Shown: positions 13,487-24,850, counted from the stretch's first letter. The stretch is DNA of 26,328 nucleotides from JAXDLK01 sp034666665 (GCA_034666665.1 JAXDLK010000070.1:1-26328), one strand, 5' to 3'. Numbers and translations: made by a program. Notes: a model not told the origin generated them from the letters alone.

Positions 13487-14422
13487 ATGCGTGGAAGGCT
13501 CGATCGGGTCGGTCTGGTCGTCTTGGCGATCGCTGCCGGATGCTCCGGGTCGTACCGGACCTTGATCCCCGGGGGCTCCGCCGAGGAGCCGGAGCCGGCG
13601 CCCGAATGGACGGTATCGGCGGCGCCCACGCCTGCCGCGGGGCCAATGCTCGCCGCGACGCCGGCCATGTCGCCCGCGCCTGTAGCGACGCCGGCCGCGA
13701 GCCCCGCACAGACGCCGTTGGCCGCGGCGGCCCCTGTCGAAACGGCGCTGCCCGCCGCCCCGCCGCCTCCCCCGGTCGAACCCCCCCGGCCGCCGCTCGC
13801 GGAGCCTCCGGCCGCGTCTCCGCCGATGCCGTCCTTCGGCGGCTTGCCGGCGTCGCCCGTCGCTTCCGAGGCGCCTCCCGTCCCTCCGCCGCCGCCGGTC
13901 GCTCCGCCTCCACCTCCCGGCGCGGTGCCGCCGTCGCCTGCGGGTGCCGCCGAAGCGCCGGCCGCCGTGTCCGCCGCGGTGCCGCTGGCCGGTGAGACCA
14001 TCCAGATCATCGAGTTCGACGTGACGAACGCACAGATCACCGACTACGACGGTGTCACTCGGACGATCGGCATGGAGGTCGCCGAGACGATCGCCACCGA
14101 GCTCCGCCGCCGCGGATTGAATGCGCAAGCGACTCCCCTGTCGGCACCCCGTACCGCGCCGCTCATCGTCGATGGCAAGATCACCGAGCTCGACGGCGGA
14201 AGCCGCCTGAAGCGCGCATTCACCGGATTCGCGGGGGGCGTGCGACTCGGAGTGCAAGTGACGGTGAGCCGTGCCTACGGCGCGGCGATCGGGCAGCTGG
14301 TCGAGGAGGAACGCGCCTCCTTCGGTCTCTTCGGCGGCAACGACAGCGAGTTGCTGCAGCGCTGCATCGACGATCTCGGGCAGGACGTCGCCGAAAGGAT
14401 CGCGAACGGCCGGTACGGCTAG
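13487..14422 (+). CDS. Proline-rich lipoprotein with DUF4410/LpoB-like globular domain, 311 aa
   Basis: The signal peptide ends in the lipobox IAAGC (Cys19). Residues about 30-165 are a disordered linker of Pro, Ala and short hydrophilic residues with several polyproline runs. The C-terminal ~145 residues form a folded domain: IQIIEFDVTNAQITDYDGVT, MEVAETIATELRRRG, then GKITELDGGSRLKRAFTGFA and DDLGQDVAERIANG, which resemble DUF4410 and the TolB-N-like fold of E. coli LpoB. LpoB is an outer-membrane lipoprotein whose linker spans the periplasm to activate the class A enzyme PBP1B; the neighbouring peptidase and class A PBP make that role plausible here, but it is inference. The ATG at 13487 follows GAGGAGG by 6 nt. 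Confidence 0.82.
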   Translation: MRGRLDRVGLVVLAIAAGCSGSYRTLIPGGSAEEPEPAPEWTVSAAPTPAAGPMLAATPAMSPAPVATPAASPAQTPLAAAAPVETALPAAPPPPPVEPPRPPLAEPPAASPPMPSFGGLPASPVASEAPPVPPPPPVAPPPPPGAVPPSPAGAAEAPAAVSAAVPLAGETIQIIEFDVTNAQITDYDGVTRTIGMEVAETIATELRRRGLNAQATPLSAPRTAPLIVDGKITELDGGSRLKRAFTGFAGGVRLGVQVTVSRAYGAAIGQLVEEERASFGLFGGNDSELLQRCIDDLGQDVAERIANGRYG

Positions 14423-14439
14423 GCCGCGCGGGCGGTCCA

Positions 14440-14467
14440 TCGCAAAAACATCCGTCGCAAAAACATC
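14440..14467 (+). repeat. Duplicated A-tract 13-mer upstream of the M15 peptidase gene
   Basis: TCGCAAAAACATC occurs at 14440-14452 and again at 14455-14467, a period of 15 bp. It directly precedes the -35 box of the predicted promoter, so the A-tracts could act as an UP element. Confidence 0.6.
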
Positions 14468-14497
14468 TTGACCGGGGGGCGTGCATTGCCGTACACG
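14468..14497 (+). promoter_or_regulatory. Candidate promoter of the M15 peptidase gene
   Basis: TTGACC (14468-14473), an 18-bp spacer and TACACG (14492-14497) lie upstream of the ATG at 14530, with A-tracts just before the -35 box. A start near 14504 would give a ~26-nt leader with the AGGAG site in it. The -10 match is only fair. Confidence 0.4.
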
Positions 14498-14529
14498 AAT
14501 TCGCCGCCCTTTCGCGGTCCAGGAGCCCG

Positions 14530-15114
14530 ATGATTCCCTCTCGTACCGACCCGCCGTCGAACGATGGCGCGACGATCGCTCGCCGTCAGGTTCTCCGCGT
14601 GGGAGCCGCGGCCGCGATCGTGGCGATGCTTCCCGGCCGCGTGCGCGCCACCGCCATCACCGCGGCGCCCGCCGGCCGCACCCTATCGTTGTCGAACGTG
14701 CACACGGGCGAGCGACTGCGCGCCACGTACTGGGAGGGCGGCCGGTACCTCCCGGATGCGCTCCACGAGATCAACCATTGCCTGAGGGACTACAGGAACG
14801 GGCAATGCATCGACATCGACGTCGGTCTCCTGGACCTGCTGCACGAGCTTCGTGCGTCGATGGACACGCGTGAATCGTTCACGGTGATTTCGGGGTACCG
14901 GTCTCCGGCGACGAACGAGGCGCTGCGGCGCGCGGGCCATGGTGTCGCCGCGCAGAGTCTGCACACCCGCGGGATGGCGATCGACGTGCGCCTTCCGGGG
15001 CGTTCGTTGACCGCGCTGCGGCGCTCCGCGATCGCGCTCCGGCGCGGGGGTGTCGGGTACTATCCGGCTGACGACTTCGTCCATGTCGACGTCGGCCGCG
15101 TTCGGTATTGGTAG
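14530..15114 (+). CDS. Tat-exported MepK-like (DUF882/M15) murein endopeptidase, 194 aa
   Basis: MepK-type enzymes (E. coli YcbK) cleave peptide cross-links in peptidoglycan in the periplasm. The family motif SGYRSPATN is at 121-129 and the zinc ligands are visible: His145 and Asp152 in SLHTRGMAIDV, and His185 in FVHVDVG. The N-terminus has a twin-arginine signal (ARRQVLRVG, Arg18-Arg19) followed by a hydrophobic stretch, as for E. coli MepK. Length (194 aa) is close to E. coli MepK (182). The ATG at 14530 is 4 nt after AGGAG. The gene sits between the proline-rich lipoprotein and the convergent class A PBP (10-bp gap), consistent with coordinated cell-wall work. Confidence 0.9.
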   Translation: MIPSRTDPPSNDGATIARRQVLRVGAAAAIVAMLPGRVRATAITAAPAGRTLSLSNVHTGERLRATYWEGGRYLPDALHEINHCLRDYRNGQCIDIDVGLLDLLHELRASMDTRESFTVISGYRSPATNEALRRAGHGVAAQSLHTRGMAIDVRLPGRSLTALRRSAIALRRGGVGYYPADDFVHVDVGRVRYW

Positions 15115-15124
15115 GGAGCCCGAC

Positions 15125-18100
15125 CTACACGTCGGGCGGGGCGGTCGGGGGCGCCGAATCCGGCGAGCTCGACGACGCCGGCACGATCGCGGCTGCCGGA
15201 TGCGGAGCGGGCGCGAGCGCGGCGGCGGGGGACGGCCGCTGTCCTTCGTGGCGCTCGGCGAGGAGCGTTCCGGGAGGGGGCTCCGCGAGCTTCTTGCTGA
15301 TCGCCGGAGCGAGGAGCTTCACCACCGTCACCGGAAGCGCGCTGGTGAATCGGTAGCGCCCGGCGATCTCGCCGGGGACGTACGCCGTCACGACTCCGAA
15401 GTACCGATCGCCGACGTAGAAGACGAACGTCGCGGTGCGGTTGACCGGCCGCGCGCTCAGAAGCCCGCCGGAGCGGCCGAACCGCTTGAACCGGTTGTCA
15501 CCCGACCCCGTCTTCCCTCCCACCGCGATCGGCTTGCCACCTGCGCCACTGAACGCGCCCGCCAGCTTCCGTGCCGTACCCTCCGCGACCACGCCGCGGA
15601 GCAATCCTCTGAGGGCGGTCGCGACCTCCGCATCCATCACCCGCTCCCCGCTGTGCGGCTCGACCTCGAACGAGGTCTCGTACGGAGTCCCCGCGGCGAA
15701 GCGCATCCGGTCGACGAGGATCGAGCCGCGGCCGACGCCGCCGTTCACGAGGATGCCCATCAAATCGGCGAGCGCGGACGGACGGTCCGACGAGTTGCCG
15801 ATCGCGGTCGCGAGCGAGGGTACGAGGCGCCGGAAGGGAAAGCCGAGGCGTCTCCAGTACGGGGTCATCCGCGCGAAGGCGTCTTGCTCGATGCGACCGA
15901 CGAGCCGCAGATTCTGCGCGCTGCGATTGCGAGTGCGGAAGAGCCACGCGGAGCTCGCCTCGCGGGCGCGACCGCTCCGCGCCACGAGCTCCGCGGGATC
16001 CATGTTCGGGTGAGCGGCGAGCTCGCCGGCGCACCACACCTCGAGGGGGTCGCGATGGAGCAGGAAGCCGTGGTCCTGGAGCGTGAACGTCGGTTTCCCG
16101 TAGAGGCTCGCGAGCAGGGTCGCCTGCTCCGGGAGGATCTCTCGGTGCACCCGGGCGCGCATCCAGTCGGCGAGCTCCGCGGCCCCCGAGCCCCGGTGCC
16201 AGGCGAAGAACGTGATCGCGAGTGAATGCAGGCCGATCTCGCGGCCGCCGAGGAGCCGCGCGAGGACCTCGTTCTCGGCGAGACCGGCATAATCGCGGCA
16301 CGACCGCTCGAGCAGCCGCCGGGTCTCGCGCTCGGCGACGTCGACGAGTAGCCGCTGCCGTTCGCGGTCGTTCGGATCGTTCACCACCCGACGCGGGTCG
16401 TACGGCAGCCGCGTCTGGTGGTAGCGAACCAGGTCGCGCATCAGCCGGATGAAGACGAGGTTGTTCGATCGAACGAACGCCTCGCGAACGGTGAACACCC
16501 GAGCATCGTCGCGCTCGTCGAAGTTCCGGAACGTGTGCTCGCCCCCGCCGGTGAAGAACACCTCCTTGGGATTCGCGGAGTACTTCCGCTCGAGCGCGCG
16601 CGCGAGAAACCTCTGCAGCGATGCTCCGGGGTGCTGCGCGAAGGTCTCGACCGCCCAGTACGTGATCGGATCGCGGGCGGCCTGAAAGCGGGCGTCGAGC
16701 TCCGCCGCACCCATGCCCGACAGCTCCCGGTGCAGCGCGGCGACGATCTCGAGGTAGTGCGCCATCGTACGCAGCTTCGCGGTGCTGCCGAGCTCGAGCT
16801 TCACCCCCGAATTGATGTCGAGCGGACGGTCGAGGTTGTCGGTGCCGACGCGGAGCGCATTCCCCTCGGGCGTCCGCTCGAAGAGGTTGACGCTGTACCA
16901 GACGCGACGCGGGTCTCCCTCGCGGAGGAGGTGCTCGCCGCGGAGACCGTGGGCATCGACGAACCGCGGGTCGGCGAGCTTCTCGAGGAGGCGAGTGGCG
17001 GTCGATTGCAGGTCGGGGTCGAGCGTGCTCCGCGTGTCCAGGTGGAGGAGATTCAGATCGTAGAAGCTCGGCACGCCGAGCAGATCCGACAGCGATGAGC
17101 GGACGGCGTTCGGTCCCTTCTGCAGGATGAACGAGACCTGCTCCGGCTCCGGAGCTTTCGGCAGGAAGAAGAGCGGCTCGCGCAGCACGGCCGCGGCGAA
17201 GTCGGCGTCGATGATCGCCGCCTGCCCGAGGAGCCGTGTGTAGCGATCGATGCGCGCGACCAGCGCCGCGCGGTCGTCGACCAGGTACGTCGACGGCGCC
17301 GGCAAGGCGGCGATGAGTGCCAGGCAGTGCTTGAACGCGCGCACCTTGGCCGCATCCGACTGATCGCGGAGGAGTGCCTCGCGAACCGCGGACAGCCGCA
17401 GGCCGAACCAGGCGTAGAGCCCTTCACCGAGACCGTACACCTCGCCGTAACCGGCGGCGGCCGCGAGGGGCATCGTATTCAGGTAGTCGGTGACGATCTC
17501 TCGGCGCCAGGGCCTCGTGTCCCACCCGTCGCGGTAAGCCTTGAGGCTCGCGCTCGTCATCTGCCGCAGCTTGTCGGCAACCCCGTGGGTGCGTCCCTGC
17601 GGAGAATGGCGGTATTTCTCGAGCTGCACGGCAAGCGTGCTGCCGCCCTGGACGGAGATCGGCAGCCCGAGCTTGTGGCCCGCGTAGAGGAGGCTCGCCT
17701 TCGCGAGTCGATCCCACTCGACGGCCGGGTTGCTGCGCGCATTCGGCGGCGTCGGCAGCTCGCGGTTCTCGATCAGGAGGAGAGTGCTCACCAGTAAAGA
17801 AGGGACGTCCTCGAAGCGCTGAAACTGCTTCCCCTCGGGAATCGCGTCGTAGAGGGGCGAGCCGTCGCGCGCGCGGATCATCAGGCCCGTGGCCGGAGGC
17901 TCGGAATAGGGCGGCGCGATGCCCCAGGAAACCAGCCGCGCGAGCGTCGGCGAGAACCGAGCCTGCTCGCGCACACGGTAACCGCGCTCGGCGAGGCGTT
18001 TCTCGAACGCCAGCAGCCGCGAGTAGCCCCGGCGGTCGTCGAACGGTCCGGCGTGCGGGAACACGATCCGCTCGCTCCGGCCGCTGCCGACCGCATACGA

Positions 18101-18265
18101 CAGGCGCGCTGCGTAGCGCGAGAAGATCCACGCCTGCAGCGTCGAGGTGCGCGCCTCGTACGCGACGGCCGCGGCGAGCATCGCCACCGCGAACGTCCAG
18201 CGGAGCCACCGACCGCGGAAACGCGGGGCTCGCGGTCGGGAGCGGGATCGGCCGAAGGTCGTCAA
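15125..18265 (-). CDS. Large class A penicillin-binding protein (GT51 + transpeptidase), 1046 aa
   Basis: Class A PBPs polymerise glycan strands and cross-link peptides outside the inner membrane. After a charged N-terminus and one membrane helix (about 22-38), residues ~150-300 form a divergent GT51 domain: candidate catalytic Glu166 in LIENRELP, then GGSTLAVQ (207-214) and REIVTDYLN. The usual FxxH after the Glu is missing. The transpeptidase domain is complete: STAK (Ser494, Lys497), SNN (600-602) and GGKTGSG (Lys918). The SNN-to-KTG distance is ~318 residues, far more than in E. coli PBP1B, so there is an extra ~180-residue insert. The last ~50 residues are Pro/Ala-rich and disordered. 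The start is a TTG at 18265; a GC-rich hairpin (18282-18301) lies just upstream, and no clear ribosome-binding site exists. Confidence 0.88.
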   Translation of the reverse strand: MTTFGRSRSRPRAPRFRGRWLRWTFAVAMLAAAVAYEARTSTLQAWIFSRYAARLSYAVGSGRSERIVFPHAGPFDDRRGYSRLLAFEKRLAERGYRVREQARFSPTLARLVSWGIAPPYSEPPATGLMIRARDGSPLYDAIPEGKQFQRFEDVPSLLVSTLLLIENRELPTPPNARSNPAVEWDRLAKASLLYAGHKLGLPISVQGGSTLAVQLEKYRHSPQGRTHGVADKLRQMTSASLKAYRDGWDTRPWRREIVTDYLNTMPLAAAAGYGEVYGLGEGLYAWFGLRLSAVREALLRDQSDAAKVRAFKHCLALIAALPAPSTYLVDDRAALVARIDRYTRLLGQAAIIDADFAAAVLREPLFFLPKAPEPEQVSFILQKGPNAVRSSLSDLLGVPSFYDLNLLHLDTRSTLDPDLQSTATRLLEKLADPRFVDAHGLRGEHLLREGDPRRVWYSVNLFERTPEGNALRVGTDNLDRPLDINSGVKLELGSTAKLRTMAHYLEIVAALHRELSGMGAAELDARFQAARDPITYWAVETFAQHPGASLQRFLARALERKYSANPKEVFFTGGGEHTFRNFDERDDARVFTVREAFVRSNNLVFIRLMRDLVRYHQTRLPYDPRRVVNDPNDRERQRLLVDVAERETRRLLERSCRDYAGLAENEVLARLLGGREIGLHSLAITFFAWHRGSGAAELADWMRARVHREILPEQATLLASLYGKPTFTLQDHGFLLHRDPLEVWCAGELAAHPNMDPAELVARSGRAREASSAWLFRTRNRSAQNLRLVGRIEQDAFARMTPYWRRLGFPFRRLVPSLATAIGNSSDRPSALADLMGILVNGGVGRGSILVDRMRFAAGTPYETSFEVEPHSGERVMDAEVATALRGLLRGVVAEGTARKLAGAFSGAGGKPIAVGGKTGSGDNRFKRFGRSGGLLSARPVNRTATFVFYVGDRYFGVVTAYVPGEIAGRYRFTSALPVTVVKLLAPAISKKLAEPPPGTLLAERHEGQRPSPAAALAPAPHPAAAIVPASSSSPDSAPPTAPPDV

Positions 18266-18365
18266 GATCGCGGCGCGCTACGGCCCTCCCTGCGGAGGGC
18301 CCGTGCGCCACCATCCATTGTAACCTGGACCGACCTCCGTTCCAGGGGCCGTGGACGCAGGCCCG

Positions 18366-20702
<2,337 letters not shown>

Positions 20703-20790
20703 TCGGGCTTTTCCTTCGCGGGTTTTTGATTTAGCGGGGCGGGAGTTTTCCGCAGTCTCGGCTGTGAAGTCAAACCACGAGGACATCGAC

Positions 20791-22899
20791 ATGGACGACC
20801 GGTACCGTCGGGGGATGAGGATCCGCGCCGCCGTGTGGCTCGCAGCCGCGGCGCTCGCCGGCGGCGTCGAGGCCGAGGAGGGGACGGAGCGCTCCTATCG
20901 CATGGACGAGATCGTCGTGACGCCGGCGCGCACCGAGCAACGGCTCGCCGACGTGCCGACGAATGCGACGGTGATCTCGAAGCCGGAGATCGAGCGCTCC
21001 GCGGCGATCACCGTGGACGATCTCCTCCGCAGGGTACCGGGGTTCAGCCTCTTCCGGCGCTCGAGCAGCCTGGTGTCACACCCGACGACCCAGGGATTCA
21101 CACTCCGCGGGATCGCGCCGAGCGGCGTCAGCCGGAGCCTCGTGCTCGTCGACGGCGTGCCGCTGAACGACCCGTTCGGCGGATGGGTGTACTGGAGCCG
21201 CATCCCACGGGAATCGATCGAGCGGATCGAGATCGTCCGCGGCGGCGGATCCAACCCGTGGGGGAACTACGCGCTCGGTGGCGTCGTGCACGTGCTCACC
21301 GCCGAGCCGGAGCCGCGGAGGCTCAGCGTCCGTACGGACGGTGGCGACCACGGCACCGTCGACGTGGACGCGCAGGCGAGCGACGTTCGCGGCCCGCTCG
21401 GGATCACCGTCGGCGGTGCGTTCTTCGACACCGACGGCTACGACGTCGTCCGCGACGACCAGCGCGGCGCCATCGACGAGCCCGCGGATTCCGACCACGG
21501 TGCGTTCCGCGGCAAGCTCGCGCTCGAGCTCGCGCCCGGCACGCGCGCGTTCGTGCGCGGCGATTGGTTCCGGGAGCGCCGCGGGAACGGCACGGCGCTG
21601 ACCGAGAACGCCACCGACGCCGGAACCGTCGCGGCCGGCCTGGAGAACGACGCCGACGACGGCGGCCATTGGCGCGCGCTCGCCTTCGCACAGCTGCAGG
21701 ACTTCTCGAGCACGTTCTCGGCCCAGGAGAGCGACCGCTCGAGCGAGTCGCCGGCGCTCGATCAGTTCCACGTGCCGTCGACGGCGGTCGGCACGAGCCT
21801 CGAATGGTCGCACGCGCCGCTCGGGGGCCACCAGCTCGGTGCCGGCGGTGACTTCCGCTGGATCGACGGCGAGACCAACGAGAGCTTCTTCTTCTCCGAA
21901 GGAGCGTTCCAGCGCCGCCGCACCGCCGGCGCGGAGCAGCAGCTCGCCGGCGCATACCTCCAGGACCTGATCGAGCTCGCGCCGGGCTGGCGTCTCGAGC
22001 TCGGCGTCCGCGGCGACCTCTGGCGGAGCCTCGATCCTTTCCGCCGCGAGCGCACGATCGCCACGGGCGAGGAGCTCCGGGACGAGCGGGGCGGCGATCG
22101 CGACGAGTGGGCGGCCAGCCCGCGCGCCGGCCTCGTGCATCAAGCGACGGAGAACCTGCGGTTCCGCGCGGCGTACTACCACGCGTTCCGCGCGCCGACG
22201 ATCAACGAGCTGGTGCGGCCCTTCCGGGTGCGGAACGACATCACCGAGGCCAACGGCGATCTCGACCCCGAGCGCCTGATCGGCGGCGAAGCCGGCGCCG
22301 ACTGGGCGGCCGATCGCCTGCTCGCGCGCGTGACGGGCTTCTGGAACGAGGTGAAGGACCCGGTCGCGAACGTCACCGTGGGAGCGGGCCCCGGTCCGGT
22401 CGAGCCCTGCGGCTTCGTCCCCGAAGGTGGCGTCTGCCGGCAGCGGCAGAACCTCGGCCGGTCCCGCGTGCGCGGCATCGAGACCGAGCTCGACTTCGCG
22501 CCGGCGCCTCACTGGGACGCCTCGGCGAGCTACTTCTTCAGCGATGCCGAGATCATCGACGCCGGTGACGTGGCCGAGCTCGACGGCAAGCGTCTCGCCC
22601 AGGTGCCGGACCACCAGGCCGTCTTTCGTGTCGACTACGCGGACCCCGACGTCGTCGACGGGTCCGTCCAGGTACGCTGGGTCGGCGACCAGTTCGAGGA
22701 CGACCGAAATTCGCTCGAGCTCGGCGACTTCGCCGTTGTCGATCTCTTCCTCGGACGCGGGATCGGCCACGGGATCGACCTCTTCGTCGGCATCGAGAAC
22801 CTCTTCGACCGCACGTTCGAGGCGGGCAAGAGCGCCGACGGCATCGTCACGATCGGAGCCCCGCGCCTCGTCCACGGCGGCGTCCGCCTGACATTGTAG
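20791..22899 (+). CDS. TonB-dependent outer-membrane receptor, 702 aa
   Basis: TonB-dependent receptors import scarce ligands (metal chelates, cofactors) across the outer membrane. After a signal peptide ending near AEAEE comes a TonB-box-like DEIVVTPAR (39-47), a plug (about 55-170) with the pattern TLRGIAPSGVSRSLVLVDGV followed by PLNDPFGG, and a beta-barrel to the C-terminus (VNVTVG, GIENLFDRTFEAG). An extracellular loop has a Cys pair (EPCGFV...GGVC). The ATG at 20791 is used because GAGG is 8 nt upstream; MRIRAAVW at 20815 is an alternative. It diverges from the PQQ dehydrogenase gene across an 88-bp gap. That neighbour, and the PqqU (YncD) precedent in E. coli, make PQQ or lanthanide-chelate uptake plausible; the ligand cannot be read from sequence. 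Confidence 0.87.
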   Translation: MDDRYRRGMRIRAAVWLAAAALAGGVEAEEGTERSYRMDEIVVTPARTEQRLADVPTNATVISKPEIERSAAITVDDLLRRVPGFSLFRRSSSLVSHPTTQGFTLRGIAPSGVSRSLVLVDGVPLNDPFGGWVYWSRIPRESIERIEIVRGGGSNPWGNYALGGVVHVLTAEPEPRRLSVRTDGGDHGTVDVDAQASDVRGPLGITVGGAFFDTDGYDVVRDDQRGAIDEPADSDHGAFRGKLALELAPGTRAFVRGDWFRERRGNGTALTENATDAGTVAAGLENDADDGGHWRALAFAQLQDFSSTFSAQESDRSSESPALDQFHVPSTAVGTSLEWSHAPLGGHQLGAGGDFRWIDGETNESFFFSEGAFQRRRTAGAEQQLAGAYLQDLIELAPGWRLELGVRGDLWRSLDPFRRERTIATGEELRDERGGDRDEWAASPRAGLVHQATENLRFRAAYYHAFRAPTINELVRPFRVRNDITEANGDLDPERLIGGEAGADWAADRLLARVTGFWNEVKDPVANVTVGAGPGPVEPCGFVPEGGVCRQRQNLGRSRVRGIETELDFAPAPHWDASASYFFSDAEIIDAGDVAELDGKRLAQVPDHQAVFRVDYADPDVVDGSVQVRWVGDQFEDDRNSLELGDFAVVDLFLGRGIGHGIDLFVGIENLFDRTFEAGKSADGIVTIGAPRLVHGGVRLTL

Positions 22900-22908
22900 C
22901 GGGACGGC

Positions 22909-24732
22909 TCAGGCGTCGGCTTCGCGGCGCTTCGGCCGCTCGACCTGCTTCAGGATCTTCTTGCGGATGCGGATCGTCTGCGGCGTGACCTCGACGAGCT
23001 CGTCCTCGCGGATCCACTCGATCGCGTCCTCGAGGCCCATCTCGCGATGCGGGCTGATGATGATGTTCTCGTCCCGTCCGGCGGCACGGATGTTGGTCAG
23101 CTTCTTCTCGCGGCAGACGTTCACGTTGAGATCGCTGTCGCGCGAATACTCGCCGACCACCATGCCCTCGTAGACGTGCGTTCCGGGACCGACGAAGAGG
23201 ACTCCTCGCTCCTGCAGGTGGAAGACCGCGTACGGCGTCGCCGTGCCGTCTCGGTCCGAGACGATCGCGCCGTTCGTGCGCGACTGGATCGGGCCTTGCC
23301 ACTCCGCCCAGCCGTCGAACAGTGCGTTCAGGATTCCCGTCCCGCGCGTGTCGGTGAGGAAGTGCGAGCGGAAGCCGATCAGCCCCCGCGACGGAACGCT
23401 GAACTCGAGCCGCACTCGGCTGGTTCCCGCCGGCGTCATCTTCGTCATGCGGCCGCGCCGGACCCCGAGGAGCTGCGAGACCACGCCGACGTAGTCCTGG
23501 GATACGTCGATCACCACGAGCTCCATCGGCTCGTGCAGCGCGCCGTCCTTCTCGCGGGTCACCACCGTCGGCTTCGAGACCTGAAGCTCGTAGCCTTCGC
23601 GGCGCATGGTCTCGATGATGATCGCGAGCTGGAGCTCGCCCCGGCCGGTGACGCACAGCGTGTCCGGCGATTCGGTATCGTCGATCCGCACGCTGACGTT
23701 CCGGCGCTGCTCCAGGAAGAGCCGCTCGCGGAGCTTCCGCGAGGTCACGTACTCGCCCTCGCGGCCCGCCCACGGCGAGTTGTTGATGCCGAACAGCATC
23801 GCGATCGTCGGCTCCTCGATGCGGATCGGCGGCAGCGCTCGGGGCTCCTCCCGATCGGCGATCGTGTCGCCGATGCGGATGTCCTCGATGCCCGCGACGG
23901 CGACGATGTCGCCCGCCTCGGACCGGTCGATCTTGACGCGCTTGAGACCGTGCCAGCCGTAGAGCTGAGTTACCTTCACCGGCTTCACGCCGCCGTCGGC
24001 GTCGCAGAGGACGTAGAAGCCGCCGGTGTCGAGGATGCCGTTCTGCAGCCGGCCGATCGCGAGCCGGCCGACGTAATCGTCGTAGTCGAGGTTGTTGCAC
24101 TGGAACTGCGTCCGCGCGGCAGGATCGACGATCGGCGCGGGCAGCGCCTCGACCATCAGGTGGAACAGCGGTCGCAAGCTGTCCCCTGGGGCGTCGAGGT
24201 CGAGCGTCGCCGTGCCCGCGCGTGCGTTCGTGTAGACGACGGGGAAATCGAGCTGCTCCTCGGTGGCGTCGAGATCGATGAACAGGTCGTAGATCTCGTC
24301 GAGCACCGCCTTCACGCGGGCGTCGGGCCGGTCGATCTTGTTGACGCAGACGATCGGCGGAAGGCCGAGCTCGAGGGCTTTCTTGAGGACGAAGCGCGTC
24401 TGCGGCAGAGGACCCTCGGAGGCGTCGACGAGCAGCATCACGGCGTCGACCATCGCCAGCGTGCGCTCGACCTCGCCGCCGAAATCGGCGTGCCCCGGCG
24501 TGTCGACGATGTTGATCTTGACGCCGCCGTACTCGATCGAGGTGTTCTTCGCGAGGATCGTGATGCCGCGCTCGCGCTCGAGCTCGAACGAATCCATCAC
24601 CCGCTCCATCACGTGCTGGTTCGCGCGGAAGATGCCGCTCTGGTGGAGCATGGCGTCGACGAGCGTGGTCTTCCCGTGGTCGACGTGCGCGATGATCGCG
24701 ACGTTGCGGAGGTCGTCTCTTCGAGCGGGCAT
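22909..24732 (-). CDS. typA: TypA/BipA translational GTPase, 607 aa
   Basis: TypA/BipA is a ribosome-associated GTPase that aids 50S maturation and growth under stress or cold. GTP motifs: AHVDHGKTT (15-23), DTPGHAD (77-83) and NKID (131-134). The switch region ELERERGITIL and the BipA-specific C-terminal half (SRGLIGFRSHFLTDTRGTG, then MVVGEYSRDSDLNVNVCREK) are intact. Length agrees with the family (about 590-615). The start MPARRDDLRN was chosen over an ATG at 24789 because it sits directly before the GTPase domain; a TATATT -10-like box lies about 22 nt upstream of the ATG on the minus strand, but no Shine-Dalgarno is visible. Its 3' end converges on the TonB-dependent receptor gene, 9 bp apart. 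Confidence 0.95.
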   Translation of the reverse strand: MPARRDDLRNVAIIAHVDHGKTTLVDAMLHQSGIFRANQHVMERVMDSFELERERGITILAKNTSIEYGGVKINIVDTPGHADFGGEVERTLAMVDAVMLLVDASEGPLPQTRFVLKKALELGLPPIVCVNKIDRPDARVKAVLDEIYDLFIDLDATEEQLDFPVVYTNARAGTATLDLDAPGDSLRPLFHLMVEALPAPIVDPAARTQFQCNNLDYDDYVGRLAIGRLQNGILDTGGFYVLCDADGGVKPVKVTQLYGWHGLKRVKIDRSEAGDIVAVAGIEDIRIGDTIADREEPRALPPIRIEEPTIAMLFGINNSPWAGREGEYVTSRKLRERLFLEQRRNVSVRIDDTESPDTLCVTGRGELQLAIIIETMRREGYELQVSKPTVVTREKDGALHEPMELVVIDVSQDYVGVVSQLLGVRRGRMTKMTPAGTSRVRLEFSVPSRGLIGFRSHFLTDTRGTGILNALFDGWAEWQGPIQSRTNGAIVSDRDGTATPYAVFHLQERGVLFVGPGTHVYEGMVVGEYSRDSDLNVNVCREKKLTNIRAAGRDENIIISPHREMGLEDAIEWIREDELVEVTPQTIRIRKKILKQVERPKRREADA

Positions 24733-24777
24733 GGCGGTGGGACGAAAGCCGTGGAATATAACAATGCCGGGCGAGCG

Positions 24778-24850
24778 GAGGAAGCGCATGCCGGCAACGT
24801 CTCACTGGCGCCGGCGTCCGCCGGACGACTCGCTCCCGAGGAAGCGCATG
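24778..24850 (+). repeat. Duplicated Shine-Dalgarno/start segment, two 13-bp copies 60 bp apart
   Basis: GAGGAAGCGCATG occurs at 24778-24790 and 24838-24850. Each copy joins a ribosome-binding site to an ATG, and the two ATGs (24788, 24848) are in the same frame. The 60-bp spacing keeps the frame, so the following oxidoreductase could be made with or without 20 extra N-terminal residues. Confidence 0.7.

Noticed and set aside
13600..13980. Repetitive-looking GC tract considered as a DNA repeat
   Set aside because: It is the Pro/Ala linker of the lipoprotein; codons vary and there is no fixed repeat unit.
18282..18301. GC-rich hairpin GGCCCTCC/GGAGGGCC between the PQQ dehydrogenase and PBP genes
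   Set aside because: No T-tract follows on either strand, so a terminator call is not supported; it may be chance or weak structure.
18324..18346. Inverted repeat CCTGGA/TCCAGG after the PQQ dehydrogenase stop
   Set aside because: Short stem, 11-base loop and no U-run; not a convincing terminator.
21076..22875. 599-codon minus-strand frame opposite the TonB-dependent receptor
   Set aside because: Antisense shadow with no recognisable domain or start signal.
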